Shown piece after piece: positions 58,801 to 64,000 of a stretch of 64,000 nt of DNA. Made by a program: the position numbers and the translations under genes. This stretch comes from Jidongwangia harbinensis (GTDB lineage Bacteria > Actinomycetota > Actinomycetes > Mycobacteriales > Micromonosporaceae), in NCBI RefSeq assembly GCF_020216025.1, contig NZ_JAIWNC010000013.1, forward strand, positions 186,001 to 250,000, read 5' to 3'. Numbering within the stretch: the stretch's first letter is position 1; every line of letters begins with the position of its first letter. The notes under the pieces are model-generated. The model did not search any database. It was not told the DNA's origin and saw nothing but the letters and a program-made list of their open reading frames with translations.

Positions 58801-58838
58801 TGATGGTTCCCTTCTCGGTGAAAATGCGGGTACGGGCG

Positions 58839-60374
58839 TCAGGAGTGCAGCTGGTGCAGGTACTCGTAACAGCTCGGCAGTTCCTTCACGAGCTGCTGCG
58901 CGTCCTCCCGCAGCCGGTCCAGCTCCTGGCGGGCCGGCGCCGGGTCGAGGTGGCGGAGCACGGGTCGCGGCGACGTCGGATGCCCGCCGAGGCCGAGCAG
59001 CATGACCCGCCACGAGTACGCCTCGAAGCCGTGGAAGTGCGGGTAGATGGTGTTCTCGTCGGGCAGCAGACTGCTCCACCCGTCGAGCCGTTCCGCCATG
59101 CCGGGCGGCAGCACCCGGGTCTTGGCGTCCTTCCAGTACTGGGTGTCGTTCCGCGCGGCGGCGCGGTAGTGCAGGACGAGGAACTCCCGTACCCCGTCGA
59201 TCACCTCGCCGACCTGCTTGTTGTACGCGTCGGTCAGCGCCGGCGCCCAGTCGTCGTCCGGGAAGTGCCGGACCAGCTGCTCGATCCCGTTCTGGATGAA
59301 GAAGATGCCGGTGGACTCCAGCGGCTCGACGAACCCGCTGGACAGCCCGATGGCGACGCAGTTGTTCACCCAGGAGCGCTCGTTGCGGCCGATCCGCATC
59401 CGGATGTGGTTGGCCTCCAACTCGGGCTGGTCCGGTGCGGCGAAGGCACGCAGCGTCGCCTCGGCCTCCTCCGGCGAGCAGTACTTGTCGGAGTAGACGT
59501 AACCGGTGCCCACCCGGCCGTACAGCGGGATGGTCCAGATCCAGCCGGCGTCCATCGCGGTCGCCGTGGTGTACGGGTCGATGCCGACGGTGGCCATGTC
59601 CCGCGGCACCCGCAGCGCGACCGCCCGGTTGTTCGGCAGCATGTCCTCGAACGAGACGAACCGCTCCCCCAGCGTCTGGTTGATCAGCAGGCCGCGGAAT
59701 CCGGTGCAGTCGATGAACAGGTCGCCGTGGACCTCGCCGTGCTCCGGGGTGACCAGGTGGCTGATCCAGCCCCGCTCGTCCTGGACCACCTCGGCCACGT
59801 TGGCCAGCACGTGCCGGACGCCGCGTTCCTTGCCGAACGTGGTGAGGAACTGAGCCAGCAGGGACGCGTCGAAGTGGTAGGCGTACGGGAACTGGTTGCG
59901 CTGTTCCTGCTCCTGGAAGGAGCTGCCCTGCAGGCCGGCGGCGAAGAGCCGGCCGTCGGCGCGCCGGGGCGCCCGCCGGTCCTCGCACAGCTGCGGCACG
60001 AGCAGGCACTCACCGGTCAGGGACGCGGTGTCGCCGCCCAGCGCCAGCCACCAGTCGGCGAGGTCGTAGCCGTCGACCGTGCGGAACCGTTCGAACGGGT
60101 GGTAGAACACCGATCCGACGCCGCGCCAGTTCTCGAACCGGATGGCCGTCTTGTAGCTGGCACCGCAGCTCGGCATCCACTCCGGTTCGGACAGCCCGAG
60201 GTACTGGAAGAAGTGCCGGACGGTGCTGAACGTCGCCTCGCCGACCCCGATGGGCGGCACCCGCGGCGATTCCACCACGGTCACCGTCACCCGGTCGCCG
60301 AACGTCTTGTTGAGGTAGGTGGCCGTCATCCAGCCGGCGGTACCGCCGCCGACCACCACGACATTACGAATCAT
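58839..60374 (-). CDS. Flavin-dependent halogenase, tryptophan halogenase family
   Basis: A 511-residue halogenase. FAD motif VVVVGGGTAGWMTA (6-19), IGVGEATFSTV, catalytic Lys75 in SYKTAIRFENW, the WxWxIP signature as GWIWTIPL, and EPLESTGIFF near the chloride/Glu region. All catalytic residues are present, so it should form hypochlorite from FADH2, O2 and Cl-. The substrate may be free Trp, a carrier-bound aromatic residue or the acyl chain. The flavin reductase gene lies 14 nt upstream, giving its FADH2 partner. ATG with GGGGAAAC upstream (the frame is open 18 bp further). Confidence 0.93.
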   Translation of the reverse strand: MIRNVVVVGGGTAGWMTATYLNKTFGDRVTVTVVESPRVPPIGVGEATFSTVRHFFQYLGLSEPEWMPSCGASYKTAIRFENWRGVGSVFYHPFERFRTVDGYDLADWWLALGGDTASLTGECLLVPQLCEDRRAPRRADGRLFAAGLQGSSFQEQEQRNQFPYAYHFDASLLAQFLTTFGKERGVRHVLANVAEVVQDERGWISHLVTPEHGEVHGDLFIDCTGFRGLLINQTLGERFVSFEDMLPNNRAVALRVPRDMATVGIDPYTTATAMDAGWIWTIPLYGRVGTGYVYSDKYCSPEEAEATLRAFAAPDQPELEANHIRMRIGRNERSWVNNCVAIGLSSGFVEPLESTGIFFIQNGIEQLVRHFPDDDWAPALTDAYNKQVGEVIDGVREFLVLHYRAAARNDTQYWKDAKTRVLPPGMAERLDGWSSLLPDENTIYPHFHGFEAYSWRVMLLGLGGHPTSPRPVLRHLDPAPARQELDRLREDAQQLVKELPSCYEYLHQLHS

Positions 60375-60388
60375 GTTTCCCCGTTTTC

Positions 60389-60928
60389 TCATCTGGGCCA
60401 GACCGCGTACCGCCGCTGTCCGTGCAGCAGCGGCACGCGGGACGATTCCCGGGAGACGCGGTCGACCTCGGCGATGACCATCGCGTGGTCACCGAGGACG
60501 TCATGTCTCACCACGGTGCAGTCCGCGATCATGAGCGCGACGTCGGCCAGGTGCGGACCACGCGCGCCCGGCGGCATGTCCCAGCGCACCCGGCTGAACC
60601 GGTCCGGGTCGCCCGACGCGAACAACTCGGCGACGTGCCGCGCCCGGTCGTGCAGCAGGTGCATGGCGAAGCCGGATCCGCTCAGCACGGCCCGCAGCGT
60701 CGGGCTGCCGTCCCGCAGGCAGACGAGCAGCGTCGGCGGCGACAGTGCGATTCCGCACAGCGAGGTGCAGGTCATGCCCCACGGCGTGGAGTCGGCGTCG
60801 GCGGCGGTGACCACCGCGACGCCGGTCGGGAACTCCGCCATCAGCGGCCGTAGGTCGGCCAGGGCCTCGCCCGGTGACACCGGTGACCCGGCGTGCGGCG
60901 CCGCGCCGTCGAACTGCTGGGCTGTCAT
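60389..60928 (-). CDS. Flavin reductase (halogenase partner)
   Basis: A 179-residue split-barrel NAD(P)H:flavin reductase: MAEFPTGVAVVTA at the start, GMTCTSLCGIALSPPTLLVCL and FAMHLLHD for flavin binding, and DHAMVIAEV near the end. It would provide reduced FAD to the halogenase gene that follows. It lies 29 nt after the MbtH gene in the operon. Confidence 0.92.
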   Translation of the reverse strand: MTAQQFDGAAPHAGSPVSPGEALADLRPLMAEFPTGVAVVTAADADSTPWGMTCTSLCGIALSPPTLLVCLRDGSPTLRAVLSGSGFAMHLLHDRARHVAELFASGDPDRFSRVRWDMPPGARGPHLADVALMIADCTVVRHDVLGDHAMVIAEVDRVSRESSRVPLLHGQRRYAVWPR

Positions 60929-60957
60929 GACTGCACCCGCTCCCCGTCCGTCCTCGG

Positions 60958-61188
60958 CTACGAGCCGGCCGCGGCCGTCTCGCCGTCCATCGCGGCCACC
61001 AGGCTGGCGGGCCGCATGTCGGTCCAGTGCTCCTCGATGTGGGCCAGGCACGCCTGCCGGGTGTTCTCCGGCAGGGCGATCGTCCAGCCGGCCGGAACGT
61101 CCACGAAGGACGGCCACAGCGAGTACTGACGCTCGTCGTTCACCAGGACGAGGTACTTGCCGTCCGGGTCCTCGAACGGATTAGTCAT
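60958..61188 (-). CDS. MbtH-family NRPS accessory protein
   Basis: A 76-residue MbtH protein with the complete signature: NPFED, Y.VL.N.E.Q.SLWP, VPAGW and HWTDMRPASL. It binds and activates the adenylation domain of the adjoining NRPS, with which its gene overlaps by 8 bp. Confidence 0.97.
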   Translation of the reverse strand: MTNPFEDPDGKYLVLVNDERQYSLWPSFVDVPAGWTIALPENTRQACLAHIEEHWTDMRPASLVAAMDGETAAAGS

Positions 61189-64000
61189 CGGTCTGCTCCC
61201 TCTCTGGTCCCGCGCGGCCGGCCAGCCCGGCCGCGTCGAGTTCTCTTCTCAGCACCTGGCCGATCAGCGCGCTCGGCGCCGGATCGGTCAGCAGGTCCTT
61301 GTGTTCCGCCGGTACCGCGGTGACCGCGATGTCCCCGGACACGTACGGCCGCCACGCGCCGACGTCGAACCGGCGCCCGTTCGACGGGACCTCGCCGGCC
61401 GCGAAGAACAGCACGTCGCCGTCGAAGCGCCCGGGCTCGGCGGTACGCAGCACCCGGATGCCGTTGGCGTAGACCGTGACGGCCGCCTGCAGCTCCGCCT
61501 CGTCCAGCACCGCGAACGGGTGGTTCTGCCGGCGCAGGAACGCCATGAACCGGGTGAGTTCGGCGCCGGACAGCGCGGCCGGGTCGAACCCGATCTCGGC
61601 GGCCACCCGGGCCAGCACCCGGTCCTCGTGGGTGTCGTCGTCGCGGACGTGCGCCGCGCCCGGGTAGGCGTCGACGATGCAGAGCAGGTCCACCCGTTCG
61701 CCGCTCTCCTGCAGCCGGACCGCGACGGCGTGGGCGATCAGGCCGCCGGAGGACCAGCCGAGCAGCCGGTACGGCCCGGAGCCCTGCACCGACCGGATCG
61801 CCGCGCAGTACTCGGTGACCATCTCGTCGAGGTCGGCGGGCGGCGCCACCGGCGGCGTGATGCCGCGCGCCTGCACGCCGTAGACCGGCTGGTCCGGGGC
61901 GAGGTGTTCGAGCAGGCCGGTGTAGCACCAGCTGATGCCGAGCGCCGGGTGCAGGCAGAACAGCGGGGTCCGGTCGCCGCCGGCCCGCAGCGGCAGCAGG
62001 ATCGGGAACGGCGTGCCGCGGCCCTCGGCCTCTCCGCGGCGGGCCAGTTCGGCGACGGTCGGCGCCTCGAAGACGTCGCGGACGCCGATCGGCAGCCCCA
62101 GCGTCTCGCGGATCCGGCCGACCAGGCGGGTCACCAGCAGCGAGTGGCCACCGGCGGCGAAGAAGTCCTCCTCGGCGCCGACCGACGGCACCTCCAGCAC
62201 CTCGGCGAAGAGGGCGCAGAGCATCTCCTCGCGCGGGGTCGCCGGGCCCCGGCCGGCCGGGGCGGCGTCGTCCGGCACCGGCAGCGCCCGCCGGTCGATC
62301 TTCTCGTTCACGGTCAGCGGGAACGCGTCCAGCACCATGATCGTGCCGGGCAGCATGTAGCCGGGCAGACGCTGGGCCGCGTGCCGGCGGATCGCCGCCG
62401 GATCCGCGGCGGCGCCGTCCTGGGCGACCAGGTAGGCGACCAGGCGCCGGTCGCCGGGCCGGTCCTCGCGGACCAGCACGACGCTCTGCGCGACGTCCGG
62501 GTGGTCGTCCAGGGCCGCTTCGATCTCGCTGAGTTCGATCCGGAAGCCGCGGAACTTGACCTGGTCGTCGACGCGCCCGACGAACTCCAGGACGCCGTCG
62601 GTGTTCCACCGGGCCAGGTCGCCGGTGCGGTACATGCGGCGGCCGGGCGCGCCGAACGGGTCGGCCACGAACCGTTCCGCGGTCAGATCCGGGCGGTTGT
62701 GGTAGCCGCGGGCCAGCCCGGTACCGGCCAGGTACACCTCACCGGTGACGCCCGGGGCGACCAGTTCGAGGTTGTCGTCGAGCAGGTAGGCCCACTTGTT
62801 GTGCAGCGGACGCCCGATCGGCACGGTCGGGTACCGCACGCCGGGCTCGCACTCCCAGATGACCGCGCCCACGGTCACCTCGGTGGGCCCGTACCCGTTG
62901 AAGAACCGGTTGGTTCCGGACCAGCGCTCGGCCAGCGGCGGCGGGCATGCCTCGCCGCTGACCACCACGACCATCTCCGCCGGCAGGCCGCCGGTGGGCA
63001 GGTCGGCCACGACCGTCGGCGGCATGGCCGCGTGGGTGATGCCCGTCCGCTCGATGAACCGGGTCAGGTCCGCGCCGAACGGCCGTTCCTTCGGCGGGAG
63101 CACCAGGGTGGCGCCGTTGAGCAGCGCGCCGAACAGGTCCCACAGGGAGGCGTCGAAGCTGGACGAGACGAGCTGCAGGATCCGCGCGCCGGGGCCGACG
63201 CCGAGCAGGTCCTCCTGCACGGACGCGAGGCTGGCGATGCCGTGGTGCGGCACCACCACGCCCTTGGGCCGGCCGGTGGATCCGGAGGTGTAGATGAGGT
63301 ACGCCATGTGGTCCAGCCCGAGCCGGCCGGTGCGGCGGTCCGCGAGGTCGCCGTCCGGGCGGGCGTCGATCTCCCGGCGCGTGGCGGGGTCGTCGAGCAG
63401 CACCGGCGACCCGCCGTCGGCGGGCAGCCGGCCGGCCCACTCCGCGGTGGTGAGCACCGCGGCCGGCCGGGTGTCGTCCAGCATGAAGGCGATCCGGTCG
63501 GCCGGATACCCGGGATCGATGGGTACGAACGCGGCGCCCGTCTTGGCCACGGCGAGCAGCGCCACCACCCATTCCGTCGAGCTGGGCAGCGCGATGCCGA
63601 CGATCCGTTCCGGTCCGGCGCCACGTTCCACCAGGTACCGGGCGAGCCGGTTCGCCCGGCGGTTCAGCTGGCCGTAGGTGTACGCCACGTCCGGGGCCTG
63701 CAGCGCGGGCGCGTCCGGCGCGCGGTGCACCTGGGCCTCGAACAGTTCGGCCAGCGACCGCGGGGCGACCTCGCGCGCCGAGTCGATCCACTCGCCGAGG
63801 AGCCGGGCCCGGTCGGCCGGTCCCATCACGTCGTACCGGCCGATCGGGGCGCCCGGCGCGGCCACGGCCGCGGCGAGCAGGTGGCGGAACGCGTCACCCA
63901 GTCGCCGCACGGTGGACCGGCCGAACAGGTCGGTGCGGAACTGCAGCAGGCCGTGCATCTCCGCGGGCCGGCCGTCGTCGTCGCGGCGGGCGGTCAGGGA
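61181..64000 (-). CDS. Non-ribosomal peptide synthetase, terminal module C(end)-A-PCP-TE (partial)
   Basis: The last 939 residues of an NRPS that continues past the right edge. A condensation-domain tail (LLQFRTDLFGRST) is followed by an adenylation domain (LIYTSGSTGRPKGVV, NGYGPTEVTV, YRTGDLARW, NEKIDRRALP), a PCP with FFAAGGHSLL and a type I thioesterase (GWSSGGLIAH, VDAYPG, AEHKDLL). Gapless comparison with the GrsA Phe domain gives the ten specificity residues D-A-W-A-V-S-G-V-G-K, which looks hydrophobic or aromatic; it is loosely like Trp codes I recall, at low confidence. The thioesterase shows this module releases the final peptide. Confidence 0.95.
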   Translation of the reverse strand, partial: SLTARRDDDGRPAEMHGLLQFRTDLFGRSTVRRLGDAFRHLLAAAVAAPGAPIGRYDVMGPADRARLLGEWIDSAREVAPRSLAELFEAQVHRAPDAPALQAPDVAYTYGQLNRRANRLARYLVERGAGPERIVGIALPSSTEWVVALLAVAKTGAAFVPIDPGYPADRIAFMLDDTRPAAVLTTAEWAGRLPADGGSPVLLDDPATRREIDARPDGDLADRRTGRLGLDHMAYLIYTSGSTGRPKGVVVPHHGIASLASVQEDLLGVGPGARILQLVSSSFDASLWDLFGALLNGATLVLPPKERPFGADLTRFIERTGITHAAMPPTVVADLPTGGLPAEMVVVVSGEACPPPLAERWSGTNRFFNGYGPTEVTVGAVIWECEPGVRYPTVPIGRPLHNKWAYLLDDNLELVAPGVTGEVYLAGTGLARGYHNRPDLTAERFVADPFGAPGRRMYRTGDLARWNTDGVLEFVGRVDDQVKFRGFRIELSEIEAALDDHPDVAQSVVLVREDRPGDRRLVAYLVAQDGAAADPAAIRRHAAQRLPGYMLPGTIMVLDAFPLTVNEKIDRRALPVPDDAAPAGRGPATPREEMLCALFAEVLEVPSVGAEEDFFAAGGHSLLVTRLVGRIRETLGLPIGVRDVFEAPTVAELARRGEAEGRGTPFPILLPLRAGGDRTPLFCLHPALGISWCYTGLLEHLAPDQPVYGVQARGITPPVAPPADLDEMVTEYCAAIRSVQGSGPYRLLGWSSGGLIAHAVAVRLQESGERVDLLCIVDAYPGAAHVRDDDTHEDRVLARVAAEIGFDPAALSGAELTRFMAFLRRQNHPFAVLDEAELQAAVTVYANGIRVLRTAEPGRFDGDVLFFAAGEVPSNGRRFDVGAWRPYVSGDIAVTAVPAEHKDLLTDPAPSALIGQVLRRELDAAGLAGRAGPEREQTDD

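Overview
The window is very GC-rich, with compact, overlapping genes, GTG/ATG starts and SARP, lanthipeptide, terpene and type II PKS genes. It looks like chromosome of a filamentous actinomycete, most plausibly a Micromonosporaceae member such as Actinoplanes. The genus is inferred from gene content only. No gene-free stretch exceeds about 210 bases, and I see no tRNA, rRNA, CRISPR array or insertion sequence.

Region 1 (1-11,314, all - strand) is a class I lanthipeptide locus. It encodes an ABC exporter, an AfsR-type SARP regulator, a stand-alone elimination (thiopeptide-type) domain, a small coupled ORF, a LanC cyclase, a LanB glutamylation protein and, last, a precursor peptide whose core holds 7 Cys and 7 Ser/Thr. 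A conserved element of three direct-repeat heptamers (11/12 bp period) sits 45-53 nt upstream of four starts: the exporter, the elimination domain, LanB and a gene leaving the left edge. I read it as the binding site of the local SARP, which gives the locus its own small regulon.

Region 2 (11,311-37,104) is mixed. It holds a secreted malectin/beta-propeller protein, a PAS-GGDEF protein divergent from the rifamycin-resistance ATPase gene helR (with a rifamycin-associated element between them), a lipoprotein, a trpB-trpA-gntR operon under a paired GTTCTAGAAC operator, small enzymes, a glycerol catabolic locus (glpF-glpK-glpD divergent from an IclR regulator and a second glycerol kinase), a MatB-like acyl-CoA synthetase, an M36 metalloprotease and a Ser/Thr kinase.

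Region 3 (37,128-40,590, - strand) is a three-gene terpene operon encoding a P450, a class I terpene synthase and a polyprenyl diphosphate synthase, joined by 4-bp stop/start overlaps. A small HTH protein is divergent from it.

Region 4 (41,267 to beyond 64,000, - strand) is a colinear run of 23 genes with almost no spacing. It encodes a terminal NRPS module (C-A-PCP-TE), MbtH, flavin reductase, tryptophan-type halogenase, three ACPs, three ketosynthases with intact Cys-His-His, three KS-like proteins without the cysteine, a ketoreductase, an apparent dehydratase heterodimer, an enoyl-reductase-like SDR, an HCCA-isomerase-like protein, a double hot-dog thioesterase, an alpha/beta hydrolase, and a FAAL plus two long acyl-CoA dehydrogenases plus an ACP. 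The logic is that of a type II PKS making a highly unsaturated acyl chain that is attached to a (possibly chlorinated) peptide. The rest of the NRPS lies off the right edge, so the product cannot be named.
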